Shown: one piece after another, positions 26,675 through 36,526 of the stretch | Layout of the letters: each line of letters begins with the position of its first letter | How positions within the stretch are numbered: the stretch's first letter is position 1 | DNA from: Skermanella stibiiresistens SB22 | Lineage (GTDB): Bacteria > Pseudomonadota > Alphaproteobacteria > Azospirillales > Azospirillaceae | Length of the DNA: 64,000 bases | Direction of reading: 5' to 3' | Assembly: GCF_000576635.1 (NCBI RefSeq) | Contig: NZ_AVFL01000007.1 | Location: 220,169-284,168, forward strand | Notes under the pieces: model-generated | Database searches by the model: none | What the model was told of the DNA's origin: nothing | Seen by the model: only the letters and a program-made list of their open reading frames with translations | Program-made: the position numbers and the translations under genes

Positions 26675-28711
26675 TCATTTCCTCGTCAGGTTGACCTTGA
26701 GGTCGGCGGCATCGGTGATCGGGGCCGAGCAGGTCATGTTGGCGCAAACATAGGCCGTCGCCTTGCCGGCCACCATCCCCTTGCCGAAAGCCGGATGGCC
26801 TTCGGGTAGCTCCGCGTCCGGTGTCAGCAGGGTCATCACCAAGCTGGGCGATGAAGTCGCGCGGACGGTGTCGAGCATCGCTTCCGTGTCGGCTGCACCC
26901 TTCCCGCCGACCACCACCAGCTGTATCGCGGTGTGCAGCAGTTCGGTGTTGTTCAGCAGGGTCGACAGCGGAAAGAAGTTGCGCGTCAGCTCGCCCGAGA
27001 ATGCGTGGATCAGCGCCTCTGCCTTCTGGTGGAAACGCTCCTCTCGCGTCACGTGAAACAGCCGGCCGAGCACGCCGACCATGGTGCCGTTGCCAGCGGG
27101 CACCGCGTTGTCATGGGCGGTCTTGGTCCGGACGATCAACCGCTCGGCGTCGTCGGCGGTGAAGAAATAGCCGCCCTTGTCGGCGTCCCAATAATGCCGG
27201 TCCAGCGTCTCGACCCACCGCTTGGCCTGATCGAGATAACGGAGTTCGCCCGTCACCTCGTAGAGCGCGATGGCGCCCTTGGCCATGTTGGCGTGGTCGT
27301 CGAGCGATGCCGGATTCTTCAACTGACCGCGCCGCCAAGTGTGGAACAGCCTGCCGTCACGGATCATGGTCCCGGTGACGAAGTCGAACGCCGCCGAGGC
27401 CGCCGTGATCCAATCGGGCTTGCGGAAGACCAAGCCGGACCGCGCCAGCGCCGCGATCATCAGCCCGTTCCAGTCGGCCAACACCTTGTCGTCCCAGCCG
27501 GGATGGACGCGCCGCTCGCGTGTCTGCCACAGGATCGCGCGCATCCGGGCGAGGCTCGCCTCGTGGTCCTCGTCACCCAGGTCCGGCTTGTCGGTCCGGT
27601 TCAGGATGTTCGATCCTTCCCAGTTGCCGGGACCGGTGACGTCGTAGGCGTCCTTGAAGGTGGCGGCGTCGGGGCCGAGGATGGCGTCGATCTCCTCCTC
27701 CGACCAGACGTAGAAGCGTCCCTCCTCGCCCTCGCTGTCGGCGTCCAGCGTGCTGGCGAAGCCCGCCACCTTGCCGCCCTGGCCGTCATCGGCCAGCATC
27801 TCGCGCCGCACCCAGTCGACGGTTTCCTGGACGCGGATCTTGAACAGCGGCTCGCCCGTCTCCTGCCAGACCAGCGTCAGCAGGTCGATCAGCTGGGCAT
27901 TGTCGTAGAGCATCTTCTCGAAGTGGGGCGCCAGCCATTTGTCATCGGTGGAATAGCGGGCGAAGCCGCCGCCCAGGTGATCATAGATGCCGCCCTGCGA
28001 CATGCGGGCGAGCGTGTTTGTCACGGCGATCTTGAAGGGCTCCCTGCTGGTCCGCTTCCAAGCGTGCCAGAGCAGCGTGAACAGCGACGTCTGCGGGAAC
28101 TTGGGCGCCGAGCCGATGCCGCCGTGGAACGGATCGACCTCGCGGACCAGCCGCTCGGCCACCTGGTCGAACACGCCGGGCAGGATGGCACCACCGCCGT
28201 GGTTCTCCGCCAGCTTGTCCAGCGACTCACCCAAGGCGGTGACGTTGCGGGTCACCTTCTCCGGCTCTTCCCGGAACGTCGCGGAGACGCCCCGCAGCAC
28301 ATCGGGAAAGCCTGGCCTGCCATAACGCGTGGCGGGAGGGAAATAGGTCCCGCCCCAGAACGGTTGGCCATCGGGCGTCAGGAACATGGTCAATGGCCAG
28401 CCGCCGGATTGGCCAAGCAGCGAGAGCGCCGACTGGTAGATGGTGTCCAGGTCGGGCCGCTCCTCCCGATCGACCTTGATGTTGACGAACAACTCGTTCA
28501 TCAGCCCGGCGATCTCGGGGTTCTCGAAGCTCTCATGGGCCATCACATGGCACCAGTGGCAAGCGGCGTAACCGACCGACAGCAGGATCGGCTTGCCCTC
28601 GCTTCGCGCGCGCTCGAAGGCCTCGTCGCCCCAGGGCATCCAGTGGACGGGGTTGTCCTTGTGCTGAAGCAGGTAGGGGCTGGTCTCGTGCCCAAGCATG
28701 TTTGAGGACAT
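26675..28711 (-). CDS. DUF255 / thioredoxin-domain N-acylglucosamine-epimerase-like protein (YyaL/SPATA20 family)
   Basis: 678 residues from the ATG at 28711 (an ATG at 28699 is also possible). Seen: an N-terminal thioredoxin-like DUF255 domain with CHWC at 51-54 and the typical [17 protein letters not shown] opening, followed by a long all-alpha (alpha/alpha)6 barrel with [15 protein letters not shown]. The family is widespread from bacteria to humans with no firm biochemical role; redox or carbohydrate processing has been suggested. It contains a degenerate parS-like sequence at 27045-27060. Confidence 0.88.
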   Translation of the reverse strand: MSSNMLGHETSPYLLQHKDNPVHWMPWGDEAFERARSEGKPILLSVGYAACHWCHVMAHESFENPEIAGLMNELFVNIKVDREERPDLDTIYQSALSLLGQSGGWPLTMFLTPDGQPFWGGTYFPPATRYGRPGFPDVLRGVSATFREEPEKVTRNVTALGESLDKLAENHGGGAILPGVFDQVAERLVREVDPFHGGIGSAPKFPQTSLFTLLWHAWKRTSREPFKIAVTNTLARMSQGGIYDHLGGGFARYSTDDKWLAPHFEKMLYDNAQLIDLLTLVWQETGEPLFKIRVQETVDWVRREMLADDGQGGKVAGFASTLDADSEGEEGRFYVWSEEEIDAILGPDAATFKDAYDVTGPGNWEGSNILNRTDKPDLGDEDHEASLARMRAILWQTRERRVHPGWDDKVLADWNGLMIAALARSGLVFRKPDWITAASAAFDFVTGTMIRDGRLFHTWRRGQLKNPASLDDHANMAKGAIALYEVTGELRYLDQAKRWVETLDRHYWDADKGGYFFTADDAERLIVRTKTAHDNAVPAGNGTMVGVLGRLFHVTREERFHQKAEALIHAFSGELTRNFFPLSTLLNNTELLHTAIQLVVVGGKGAADTEAMLDTVRATSSPSLVMTLLTPDAELPEGHPAFGKGMVAGKATAYVCANMTCSAPITDAADLKVNLTRK

Positions 28712-28919
28712 TGTGCTCGCCTTTATCCAAGAGGGTCGCCGCAGCCGCTTTCGCGGTGCGGCGGATAACGGGTGCTGTCGTTGCGCTCGCACATCCTATC
28801 TGTATAGTGAAGCGCGCTGGCGAGTGCGCTCAACCCCAATCTGCGTGGGGCCAACCCCAAAGCGGCCGCTCCGCCGGGGGCCACACTCCCCACCGGGACC
28901 AACCTCAGAGGCCCTGAGC

Positions 28920-29171
28920 ATGAAGATCACCGTCAACATCGATTGCACCCCGGAAGAAGCCAGGCATTTCTTTGGATTGCCTGACGTCAAGCCGATGCAG
29001 GACGCCTTGATGCAACAGATCCAGGACCGCATGAGTGCCAATCTCCAGGCCATGGATCCGGAATCCATGGTGAAGACCTGGCTGCCGGCCGGACTGCAGG
29101 GATTCGAGCAGATGCAGAAGATTTTCTGGACCCAGATGAATAACGCCATGGGCAAGGATGGAAAGAAGTGA
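28920..29171 (+). CDS. DUF6489 family protein
   Basis: 83 residues from the ATG at 28920, following a TGAGC... stretch. Seen: MKITVNIDCTPEEARHFFGL and the acidic/Met-rich second half (MQKIFWTQMNNAMG), the features of this small alphaproteobacterial family. No cysteine ligands beyond one, no membrane segment. Its stop overlaps the ferredoxin start by three bases, so both proteins are made from one message. Function unknown. Confidence 0.78.
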   Translation: MKITVNIDCTPEEARHFFGLPDVKPMQDALMQQIQDRMSANLQAMDPESMVKTWLPAGLQGFEQMQKIFWTQMNNAMGKDGKK

Positions 29172-29539
29172 GTGATCCGAAACTCGTCTACAGCAGTCAT
29201 GTCTTCTGCTGCACGAACCTACGTCCCGAAGGCCATCGGCGGGGCTCCTGTGCCGCCCGGGGATCGGAGAAGCTGCGGAACTACATGAAGGCCCGCGCCA
29301 AGGAACTTGGTCTCGAACCCAATGTGCGGATCAATTCGGCCGGCTGCCTGGAACGCTGCGAATTGGGTCCGGCGCTGGTGATATATCCCGAGGGCGTTTG
29401 GTACACCTATCAGACCCAGGAGGACATCGACGAGATCCTCCAGACCCACGTGGTCGAGGGTGACCGGGTCGAGCGGCTGATGCTGGCTCCCGACCAGACG
29501 GAACCCCGTCCCACCACCACCGCCTCCTCCCCAGCCTGA
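29168..29539 (+). CDS. 2Fe-2S ferredoxin-like (thioredoxin-fold) protein
   Basis: 123 residues starting with GTG at 29168. Seen: CC at 14-15, Cys28, Cys60 and Cys64, the C-x~12-C...C-x3-C arrangement of thioredoxin-like 2Fe-2S ferredoxins, with SCAARGSEKLRNYMK and NSAGCLERCELGPALVIYPEG. It could pass electrons to, or regulate, a redox enzyme not in the window. It is coupled to the DUF6489 gene and lies four bases before mnmE. Confidence 0.85.
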   Translation: MSDPKLVYSSHVFCCTNLRPEGHRRGSCAARGSEKLRNYMKARAKELGLEPNVRINSAGCLERCELGPALVIYPEGVWYTYQTQEDIDEILQTHVVEGDRVERLMLAPDQTEPRPTTTASSPA

Positions 29540-29543
29540 TCCC

Positions 29544-30872
29544 ATGATCCCGACCATCTTCGCCCCGGCCACGGCGCCTGGCCGGGGTGGTGTCGCCATC
29601 GTCCGGGTCTCGGGCCCGGATGCAGCCACGGCCCTGACGTCGCTCGGCGGCCGGCCCCTTCCCGAACCGCGTGCCGCCGCGGTCGTCCGGCTCTCCGATC
29701 CCCGCGATGGTGAATTCCTCGACCAAGGCTTGGCGCTCTGGTTTCCGGCACCCCGGAGCTTCACCGGCGAGGATGTCGTCGAGTTCCATGTCCATGGCGG
29801 TCGCGCCGTCGTCGCCGGGCTGATCGACGCGCTGGCGTCCCTCCCCGGCTTTCGCATCGCCGAGCCGGGTGAGTTCAGCCGGCGCGGATTCGAGAACGGC
29901 AAGTTCGACCTGACAGCCGCCGAGGCCATCGCCGATCTGGTCGACGCCGAGACCTCCGCCCAACGGCGCCAAGCGCTGCGTCAGATGGAAGGCGACCTGG
30001 GCCGGCTCTATGAGGACTGGCGGCACCGGCTGATGCGCGGGCTGGCCCATCTTGAAGCCGACATCGACTTCCCCGACGAGGATCTGCCCGATGGTGTCGC
30101 GGATCAGGTGAGGCCGGTATTGGAAGCCCTGATCGGCGAGTTGAGCGCCCACCTGAACGACAAGCACCGGGGCGAGCGCCTTCGTGATGGCATCCACATC
30201 GCGATCGTCGGAGCGCCAAACGCCGGCAAGTCGAGCCTGCTCAACGCCTTGGCCCGGCGTGAGGCCGCCATCGTGTCGGAGCGGGCCGGGACGACGCGCG
30301 ATGTCGTGGAGACGCATCTCGACCTGGGTGGCTATCCCGTTGTGCTGGCCGATACCGCCGGACTGCGCGAAGCCGCAGACGAGATCGAGTCCGAGGGCAT
30401 CCGGCGGGCCTTGGACCGAGCGGCGCGCGCCGACCTGAAGCTCGCCGTGTTCGACGCCGTGACACTGCCAGACCTGGATGCCAAGACGCTGGCGATCGTG
30501 GATGACGACACGCTGGTGGTGCTGAACAAATGCGACCGGGCCGCCGTGACGCTTGAGGTGATCGGGGGTCGCCCGGTGCTGGCGGTATCCGCCGTCACCG
30601 GCCAGGGATTGCCGGAGCTGCTGTCGGCCCTAACCGCCGCGGTCATCACGCGGTTCGAAGCTCCGGGGGTTCCCGCCCTCACCCGCGCGCGTCACCGGAC
30701 GGCGCTGGAGGAATGCCGAGCCGCCCTTCAACGCGCCCTGCTCGCTCCCCTGCCGGAACTCGCCGCCGAGGATGTCCGGATCGGCATCAGGGCCTTGGGG
30801 CGCATAACCGGCCGTGTCGATGTGGAGGATCTGCTGGATGTCATCTTCCGGGACTTCTGCATCGGCAAATAG
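29544..30872 (+). CDS. mnmE: tRNA uridine-5-carboxymethylaminomethyl modification GTPase MnmE
   Basis: 442 residues. With MnmG it installs the cmnm5 group on U34 of tRNAs. Seen: N-terminal folate-binding TrmE domain (IFAPATAPGRGGVAIVRVSG), an embedded G domain with G1 GAPNAGKS near 223-230 and NKCD for G4, and the strict C-terminus FCIGK whose Cys is catalytic. A parS site lies in the gap to mnmG, 17 bases after the stop. Confidence 0.97.
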   Translation: MIPTIFAPATAPGRGGVAIVRVSGPDAATALTSLGGRPLPEPRAAAVVRLSDPRDGEFLDQGLALWFPAPRSFTGEDVVEFHVHGGRAVVAGLIDALASLPGFRIAEPGEFSRRGFENGKFDLTAAEAIADLVDAETSAQRRQALRQMEGDLGRLYEDWRHRLMRGLAHLEADIDFPDEDLPDGVADQVRPVLEALIGELSAHLNDKHRGERLRDGIHIAIVGAPNAGKSSLLNALARREAAIVSERAGTTRDVVETHLDLGGYPVVLADTAGLREAADEIESEGIRRALDRAARADLKLAVFDAVTLPDLDAKTLAIVDDDTLVVLNKCDRAAVTLEVIGGRPVLAVSAVTGQGLPELLSALTAAVITRFEAPGVPALTRARHRTALEECRAALQRALLAPLPELAAEDVRIGIRALGRITGRVDVEDLLDVIFRDFCIGK

Positions 30873-30888
30873 CCAGAGGTTCGCGGCG

Positions 30889-30904
30889 TGTTTCACGTGA
30901 AACG
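30889..30904. other. parS centromere site, 15/16 match
   Basis: TGTTTCACGTGAAACG, one mismatch at the last base from consensus. It lies between mnmE and mnmG, about 2.5 kb before parA. Confidence 0.9.
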
Positions 30905-30952
30905 GCGTCAGTTCCTTTGACCTGACACGCCGCAGACCATAAAGTGCCCGGC

Positions 30953-32818
30953 ATGCGGAATTATGATGTCATAGTGGTCGGCGGCGGCCACGCGGGTTGT
31001 GAGGCGGCCGCCGCGTCGGCGCGCATGGGTGCGCGCACGCTGTTGCTGACCCACAAGTTGGAAACCATCGGCGAGATGTCGTGCAACCCGGCCATCGGCG
31101 GTCTGGGCAAAGGGCATCTCGTGCGCGAAATCGACGCGCTCGACGGCGTGATGGGTCGGGTGATCGACCGCGCCGGCATCCAGTTCCGCGTCCTCAACCG
31201 CAGCAAGGGTCCCGCTGTCCGGGGTCCCCGCGCGCAGGCCGACCGCAAGCTCTACCGCCAAGCCATGCAGGCGGCCCTCGCCGAACAAGCCGGCTTGGAC
31301 ATGATGGGGGAAGCGGTCGAAGACCTGATCATCGGCGCCGATGGCGCGATCGCTGGTGTCGTCACCGGAACGGGCCGCGAGATCATGGCCGGTGCCGTGA
31401 TCCTGACGACAGGCACCTTCCTGCGCGGCATGATCCATCTGGGCGAGGAGAAGATCCCCGCCGGACGGGTCGGCGAAGCGCCGGCGCTCGGCCTCTCGAA
31501 CACACTCGAGCGCGCCGGCTTTCCCCTTGGCCGACTCAAGACCGGCACGCCTGCCCGCCTTGACGGCCGCACCATCGACTGGACTGGATTGGAGGTTCAG
31601 CCGGGTGACGACCCGCCGCCACCCTTCTCGACCCTGACGGACAAGATCACGACGCCCCAGGTGCCGTGCCACATGACGTGGACGACGCCCGAGGCGCATG
31701 CCGTGATCCGAGACAACATCCATCGGGCGCCGATGTATTCCGGTCAGATCCAGGGAGTGGGTCCGCGTTATTGCCCGTCGATTGAGGACAAGGTCGTCCG
31801 CTTCGCCGACAAGCAGCGCCACCAGATCTTCCTAGAACCGGAAGGGCTGGACAACGACACCATTTATCCGAACGGCATTTCGACCTCCCTGCCCCGCGAT
31901 GTCCAGGCGGCCATGCTCAAGGCCATTCCCGGCCTGGAGAACGCCGTGATGATCCGCCCTGGATACGCGATCGAATATGACTACGTCGATCCCCGCGAAC
32001 TGACGCCGACCCTGGAGACGCGCCGGCTGCCCGGCTTGTTCCTGGCGGGCCAGATCAATGGGACGACCGGCTACGAGGAGGCCGCCGCGCAAGGACTGAT
32101 GGCCGGCATCAACGCGGCCCTTCGGTGCGGCGGTGGCGAGAGTTTCGTGCTGGATCGCGCCGACGCCTATATCGGCGTGATGATCGATGACCTGATCACG
32201 CGGGGTACTGCGGAGCCTTACCGCATGTTCACGTCGCGCGCCGAATACCGTCTGCTGCTGCGCGCCGACAACGCCGATCAGCGACTGACCGCCAAGGGGA
32301 TGGCGGTCGGCTGTGTCGGTGGTGTGCGTGGCGAAAGCTTCGCCGCCAAGGCCGTCAACCTGGAGAGCGCGCGCGCCTTGGTGACGGGACTGCGGGCGAC
32401 ACCCAATGAGCTTTCCCGGCAAGGGTTGAATGTCAATCACGACGGCGTCCGCCGTTCCGCCGTCGACCTCCTGCGCTATCCCGATATGGACTTGGTCAAG
32501 CTCGCCCGGCTTTGGCCGGAGCTGTCGGCATTGTCCGCCGACATCGCCGAACAGATCGAGATCGACGCCAAATACTCCGGATATCTGGAGCGACAGGATG
32601 CCGACATTCGTGCCTTCCGCAAGGATGAGTCCCTGCTGCTGCCGGACGACCTCGATGTCGACTCGATCGGCAGCCTCTCCACCGAGATTCGGCAAAAGCT
32701 GCGGCAGGCGCGCCCCGCCACCTTGGGAGCCGCCGCGCGCATTCCCGGTGTGACGCCAGCCGCCATTGTCGCCCTGCTCCGCCACGTGAAACGCCGCGAT
32801 GCCCGTCTCAGCGCCTAA
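30953..32818 (+). CDS. mnmG: tRNA uridine-5-carboxymethylaminomethyl modification FAD protein MnmG
   Basis: 621 residues from the ATG at 30953; a GTG nine bases earlier is in frame. Seen: FAD dinucleotide motif [12 protein letters not shown], the signatures [13 protein letters not shown] and [16 protein letters not shown] [12 protein letters not shown], the Cys region, and the C-terminal helical tRNA-binding part with KYSGYLERQ. It partners MnmE. The rsmG start overlaps its end by 20 bases. Confidence 0.97.
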   Translation: MRNYDVIVVGGGHAGCEAAAASARMGARTLLLTHKLETIGEMSCNPAIGGLGKGHLVREIDALDGVMGRVIDRAGIQFRVLNRSKGPAVRGPRAQADRKLYRQAMQAALAEQAGLDMMGEAVEDLIIGADGAIAGVVTGTGREIMAGAVILTTGTFLRGMIHLGEEKIPAGRVGEAPALGLSNTLERAGFPLGRLKTGTPARLDGRTIDWTGLEVQPGDDPPPPFSTLTDKITTPQVPCHMTWTTPEAHAVIRDNIHRAPMYSGQIQGVGPRYCPSIEDKVVRFADKQRHQIFLEPEGLDNDTIYPNGISTSLPRDVQAAMLKAIPGLENAVMIRPGYAIEYDYVDPRELTPTLETRRLPGLFLAGQINGTTGYEEAAAQGLMAGINAALRCGGGESFVLDRADAYIGVMIDDLITRGTAEPYRMFTSRAEYRLLLRADNADQRLTAKGMAVGCVGGVRGESFAAKAVNLESARALVTGLRATPNELSRQGLNVNHDGVRRSAVDLLRYPDMDLVKLARLWPELSALSADIAEQIEIDAKYSGYLERQDADIRAFRKDESLLLPDDLDVDSIGSLSTEIRQKLRQARPATLGAAARIPGVTPAAIVALLRHVKRRDARLSA

Positions 32819-33419
32819 GCCGATTCCTGGAGCAGGACTCGCTGCTGTTTCACGTGAAACACGTGAGCGGTTGGAGGTCTATGCCACCCTCCTCCGCAAG
32901 TGGCAGCCGGTGATCAATCTGGTGGGTCCGAGGACCCTGCCCGACCTATGGAACCGCCACTTCGTGGACTCCGCCCAGCTCCACGGGATCATTCCACCTA
33001 ACACCCAGACCTTGGTCGATCTCGGCAGTGGTGCCGGATTTCCGGGGCTGGTGCTGGCGATTCTCGGCGTCCCGGATGTCCACCTGATCGAGAGTGACCA
33101 GCGCAAAGCCACCTTCCTCCGCGAAGTGGCGCGCGCAACAGGCGCTTCGGTGACGGTCCACGCCGCGCGAATCGAGAAGGTCACTCCCTTCCACGCCGAT
33201 GTCGTCAGCGCCCGCGCGCTGGCGCCACTGGTCGATCTGCTGGCGCTGGCCTCGCCTTTCCTGGATGAAAACAGCGTCTGCTTGTTCCCCAAGGGCCAGC
33301 AGGCCGATGATGAAGTGTGCACCGCCGCGAAGACTTGGAATATGGCCGTCGATCGGATACAGAGTATCACCGACCCCAGCGCCAGTATTCTTCGTGTGAG
33401 CGAGGTTTCACGTGCCTGA
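32799..33419 (+). CDS. rsmG: 16S rRNA (guanine527-N7)-methyltransferase RsmG
   Basis: 206 residues. RsmG methylates N7 of G527. Seen: the N-terminal [12 protein letters not shown], a SAM motif [16 protein letters not shown] near 69-84, and LIESDQRK. The codons for VSRET are GTTTCACGTGAAACA: the gene start encodes a perfect parS site (see next entry). It overlaps mnmG at 5' and parA at 3', so mnmG-rsmG-parA-parB is one operon. Confidence 0.95.
   Translation: MPVSAPKPIPGAGLAAVSRETRERLEVYATLLRKWQPVINLVGPRTLPDLWNRHFVDSAQLHGIIPPNTQTLVDLGSGAGFPGLVLAILGVPDVHLIESDQRKATFLREVARATGASVTVHAARIEKVTPFHADVVSARALAPLVDLLALASPFLDENSVCLFPKGQQADDEVCTAAKTWNMAVDRIQSITDPSASILRVSEVSRA
32846..32861. other. parS centromere site, perfect 16-mer, inside rsmG
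   Basis: TGTTTCACGTGAAACA, an exact match to the consensus parS. It is formed by the codons for Val-Ser-Arg-Glu-Thr of rsmG, so centromere and protein sequence overlap. Confidence 0.95.
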
Positions 33420-34242
33420 TGTCTCCCGCATTCCCACCGTCGCTCCAGAGGCCAAGATGTCCCGCGCCCGTGTCATCTCCGTTGCCAATCAAAAGGGCGG
33501 CGTCGGTAAGACGACGACCACCGTCAACCTTGCCACCGCCCTCGCCGCCGTCGGCAAGCGCGTCCTGATCATGGATCTCGACCCCCAAGGCAACGCTTCG
33601 ACCGGTCTTGGGATCGAGCGGAACAACCGCGGCGTCGGCACCTATGACGTGATCTTCGCCGAAGTGAAGGTTGAGGACGCCGCCGTCGAAACCACCGTGC
33701 CCAACCTGTGGGTCGTGACCTCCTCCCAGGACCTGTCGGGTGCCGAGATCGAGCTGGTCAACGCCGAGCAGCGCGAGTACCGGCTGCGCATGGCTCTCGC
33801 CCACAGCGCCTTGAACTACGATTACGTCCTGATCGACTGCCCGCCGGCCTTGGGCCTGCTGACGCTCAACGCGCTGGTGGCGAGCGACGCCGTGATGGTG
33901 CCGCTGCAATGCGAGTTCTACGCCCTGGAAGGGCTCAGCCACCTGATCCGCACGATCGAGCGCGTCAAGCGCGCCTTTAATCCCGGCCTGGACATCCACG
34001 GCGTCGTGCTGACCATGTTCGACAAGCGCAACAACCTGTCCGATATGGTCGCCGCCGACGTCCGTGGCTTCTTCGGAGAGAAGGTCTACGACACCGTCAT
34101 CCCGCGTAACGTCAAGGTCTCGGAGGCTCCCTCCCACGGCAAGCCGGTCCTGATCTACGACATGCGCTGCCCCGGCTCGCAGGCGTATATCCATCTGGCG
34201 AGCGAAGTTCTGAAGCGTGAGAAGAAGAGGCTGATCGCCTGA
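33412..34242 (+). CDS. parA: Chromosome partitioning ATPase ParA (Soj)
   Basis: 276 residues from the GTG at 33412 (an ATG at 33457 gives 261). Seen: deviant Walker A KGGVGKTT at 28-35, DLDPQGNAS, LIDCPPALG, and AVMVPLQCEFYALEG. ParA forms ATP-dependent gradients or filaments on DNA that move ParB-parS complexes. It overlaps rsmG and parB. With nearby parS sites it segregates the origin region. Confidence 0.96.
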   Translation: MPDVSRIPTVAPEAKMSRARVISVANQKGGVGKTTTTVNLATALAAVGKRVLIMDLDPQGNASTGLGIERNNRGVGTYDVIFAEVKVEDAAVETTVPNLWVVTSSQDLSGAEIELVNAEQREYRLRMALAHSALNYDYVLIDCPPALGLLTLNALVASDAVMVPLQCEFYALEGLSHLIRTIERVKRAFNPGLDIHGVVLTMFDKRNNLSDMVAADVRGFFGEKVYDTVIPRNVKVSEAPSHGKPVLIYDMRCPGSQAYIHLASEVLKREKKRLIA

Positions 34243-35189
34243 TGGAAGACAACAAGCGCCGTTCCAGCCTGGGCCGCGGCCTCAACGCCTTGTTCGGGGA
34301 AGCCGCCGGCGGCGATCTGGAGCCGTCGGATACCGGCAGGCAGTCGCGGCACATCCCGATCGAGTTCGTGACCCCCGGCAAGTTCCAGCCGCGGCGCAAG
34401 TTCGATCCGGATGCGATCCAGAGCCTTGTCGACTCCGTGCGCGAGCGCGGCGTCCTTCAGCCCCTGCTGGTCCGGCGCCACCCCGACGACCCCAAGATCT
34501 ACGAGATCATCGCCGGCGAACGCCGCTGGCGCGCGGCCCAGATCGCCGGGCTGCACGAGGTTCCGGTCGTCCTGCGCGAACTGACCGATCGCGAGGCGCT
34601 GGAGATCGCGCTGATCGAGAACATCCAGCGCCAGGACCTGACCGCGCTGGAGGAGGCCGAGGGCTACAAGCGGCTGATGGACGAGTTCGGCCACACCCAG
34701 GATGTGCTGGCCAAATCGCTGGGCAAGAGCCGCAGTCATATCGCCAACATGCTGCGGCTCCTCACCCTGCCCCTCCAGGTCAAGCAGTTGGTCCAGGACG
34801 GTTCGATCACCGCTGGCCACGCCCGCGCCTTGCTGTCCGTCCCCGATCCGGTCGAGGCGGCCAAGCTCGTTGTCGAGAAGGGCCTGAACGTGCGTCAAGT
34901 CGAGCAACTGGCCCGCGAGGCCCAGAACCCGACCCCGGAACCGGCCCCGGAAAAGATGGGCGAGCCCATGGCCCCGATCGGTGGCGGCTCGACTGGGCGC
35001 GGTGCCGCGGCGTCCTCCAAGCAGCCGAAGGACGCCGACACGGTGGCGCTGGAGCGGGACATGAGTGGCCGGCTGGGACTGCGCGTCAGTATAAACGGCC
35101 AGGGCCAGAGCGGGACCCTGAGCATCCAGTATCAATCGCTGGACCAGTTGGACGAGGTGATCCGGCGCCTGACCGGCCAAGCTGGCTGA
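34242..35189 (+). CDS. parB: Chromosome partitioning protein ParB (Spo0J)
   Basis: 315 residues starting at the ATG that overlaps the parA stop. Seen: N-terminal SSLGRGLNALFGE, the CTP-binding and ParB-nuclease-like domain with GERRWRAAQIAG, ENIQRQDLTALEEAEGYKRL, HTH around 150-175 (LAKSLGKSRSHIANMLRL) that binds parS, and a C-terminal dimerisation leucine-rich segment. It is followed by a REP-like palindrome, not by holA as often seen in the class. Confidence 0.96.
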   Translation: MEDNKRRSSLGRGLNALFGEAAGGDLEPSDTGRQSRHIPIEFVTPGKFQPRRKFDPDAIQSLVDSVRERGVLQPLLVRRHPDDPKIYEIIAGERRWRAAQIAGLHEVPVVLRELTDREALEIALIENIQRQDLTALEEAEGYKRLMDEFGHTQDVLAKSLGKSRSHIANMLRLLTLPLQVKQLVQDGSITAGHARALLSVPDPVEAAKLVVEKGLNVRQVEQLAREAQNPTPEPAPEKMGEPMAPIGGGSTGRGAAASSKQPKDADTVALERDMSGRLGLRVSINGQGQSGTLSIQYQSLDQLDEVIRRLTGQAG

Positions 35190-35225
35190 GCCTTGAGGCC
35201 CAGCCAGCTTGGCCCGTTCTCAACC

Positions 35226-35299
35226 GTAGGTCGGGTAAAGCGAAGCGGCACCCGACAAGCAGGCGAGTTGATGTCGGGTGCCGCTGCGCTCTACCCAAC
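35226..35299. repeat. REP-like palindrome, copy 1
   Basis: A left arm at 35226-35257 and right arm at 35272-35299 pair with three mismatches, around a 14-base loop. Both arms carry the core GAAGCGGCA..CCCGAC. A related copy lies at 61107. It fills the gap between parB (plus) and the adenosine kinase (minus) and could end both transcripts. Confidence 0.8.
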
Positions 35300-35335
35300 C
35301 CACAGCCACTCAGCCAGCCACCGGCTGGTTCGTGA

Positions 35336-36328
35336 TCAGCCCAGCTTCGCGGCGACCAAGTCGGACAGCTTGACCTCCGGCCGCGCGCCGACATGGCCGA
35401 TCACCTCGGCCGCCGCGATGGCGGCGATCCGGGCGCAATCGGGCAGGCCGCGACCGTGGGTGTAGCCATGCAGGAAGCCGGCGGCGAACAGATCGCCGGC
35501 ACCCGTGGTATCGACGAGACGGTCGATGTGGTCGGCGGGAACCTCGTGGATCTCGCTAGCGGTGACGACCACCGAGCCCTTCTCGCTCCGTGTCAGCACG
35601 GCGGTCTCGCACTGGCCGCGCACCGCGGCCAGGGCCTCCTCGAAGGTGTCGACCTGGTACAGCGCCATGATCTCGTGCTCGTTGCCGAACAGGATATCGA
35701 CGTGGTTCTGGACTAGATCGGCGAACTCGGCCCGGTGGCGGTTGACGCAGAACGAGTCCGACAGGGTCAGCGAGAGCTTGCGGTCACCGGCGTGGGCCAG
35801 CTTGGCGGCCTTGAGGAAAGCCTGCTTGGCCAGCGGCTTGTCCCACAGGTAGCCTTCCAGGTATGTGACCTGGGCGCTCTGGATCAGGTCGGCGTCGATG
35901 TCGTCGGGGCCCAACTCGACGCAGGCGCCGAGATAGGTGTTCATCGTCCGCTGGGCGTCGGGCGTCACCAGGATCAGGCACCGCGCGGTCGGGGCGCCCT
36001 CGGTGGCGGGCTGGCTGTCGAACCGGACACCGATGGCGCGGATATCATGGCGGAACACGGTGCCCAGCAAGTCGTCCTTGACCTTGCCGATATAGGCGCC
36101 TTTGCCGCCCAGCGAGGCGATGCCAGCCATCGTGTTGCCGGCGGAACCACCCGACATCTCGATGCCCGGACCCATCTTGCCGTAAAGCTCCTCGGCCCGG
36201 TCGGCGTCGATCAGGGTCATGGCGCCCTTCTCCAGACCATTGGCGGTGATGAACGCGTCGTCGGCATGGGCGATGACATCGACGATGGCGTTGCCGATAC
36301 CGACAACGTCGAGAGTGGCTTGGGACAT
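35336..36328 (-). CDS. adoK: Adenosine kinase (PfkB family)
   Basis: 330 residues from the ATG at 36328; longer starts at 36340 and upstream are in frame. Seen: GNAIVDVIA near the start, GGSAGNTMAG substrate loop, and the PfkB signature DTTGAGDLFAAGF with catalytic Asp279. Phosphorylates adenosine (or a related nucleoside) with ATP. The nearest neighbours are not purine genes, so it is probably a single-gene unit. Confidence 0.9.
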   Translation of the reverse strand: MSQATLDVVGIGNAIVDVIAHADDAFITANGLEKGAMTLIDADRAEELYGKMGPGIEMSGGSAGNTMAGIASLGGKGAYIGKVKDDLLGTVFRHDIRAIGVRFDSQPATEGAPTARCLILVTPDAQRTMNTYLGACVELGPDDIDADLIQSAQVTYLEGYLWDKPLAKQAFLKAAKLAHAGDRKLSLTLSDSFCVNRHRAEFADLVQNHVDILFGNEHEIMALYQVDTFEEALAAVRGQCETAVLTRSEKGSVVVTASEIHEVPADHIDRLVDTTGAGDLFAAGFLHGYTHGRGLPDCARIAAIAAAEVIGHVGARPEVKLSDLVAAKLG

Positions 36329-36526
36329 GCGGATCAGCATCCTTGTTCGGTTCGCGGGGTATTTTCGGAAGGAAGATTTTGTGGATTGGCGTGGCCGGAG
36401 TATAACCACCGGCACCCCGCGTACAAGTCCGGCACCCTCCGTGGCCGCCAGGCGCGCTGACAGGTCACGCCGCCTGTTCACACCGCTGCCAAACCCGACA
36501 AGATCCCCCGTGAACTTCCGACCACG

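Noticed and set aside
26933..28705. 590-residue plus-strand frame opposite the DUF255 gene
   Set aside because: Antisense to a gene with clear motifs; composition typical of GC-rich shadows.
32778..32793. CACGTG near the end of mnmG as another parS
   Set aside because: Only about 11/16 match; the left half is not parS-like.
33401..33416. TTTCACGTG at the rsmG/parA junction as parS
   Set aside because: Half-site only; five mismatches in the 16-mer.
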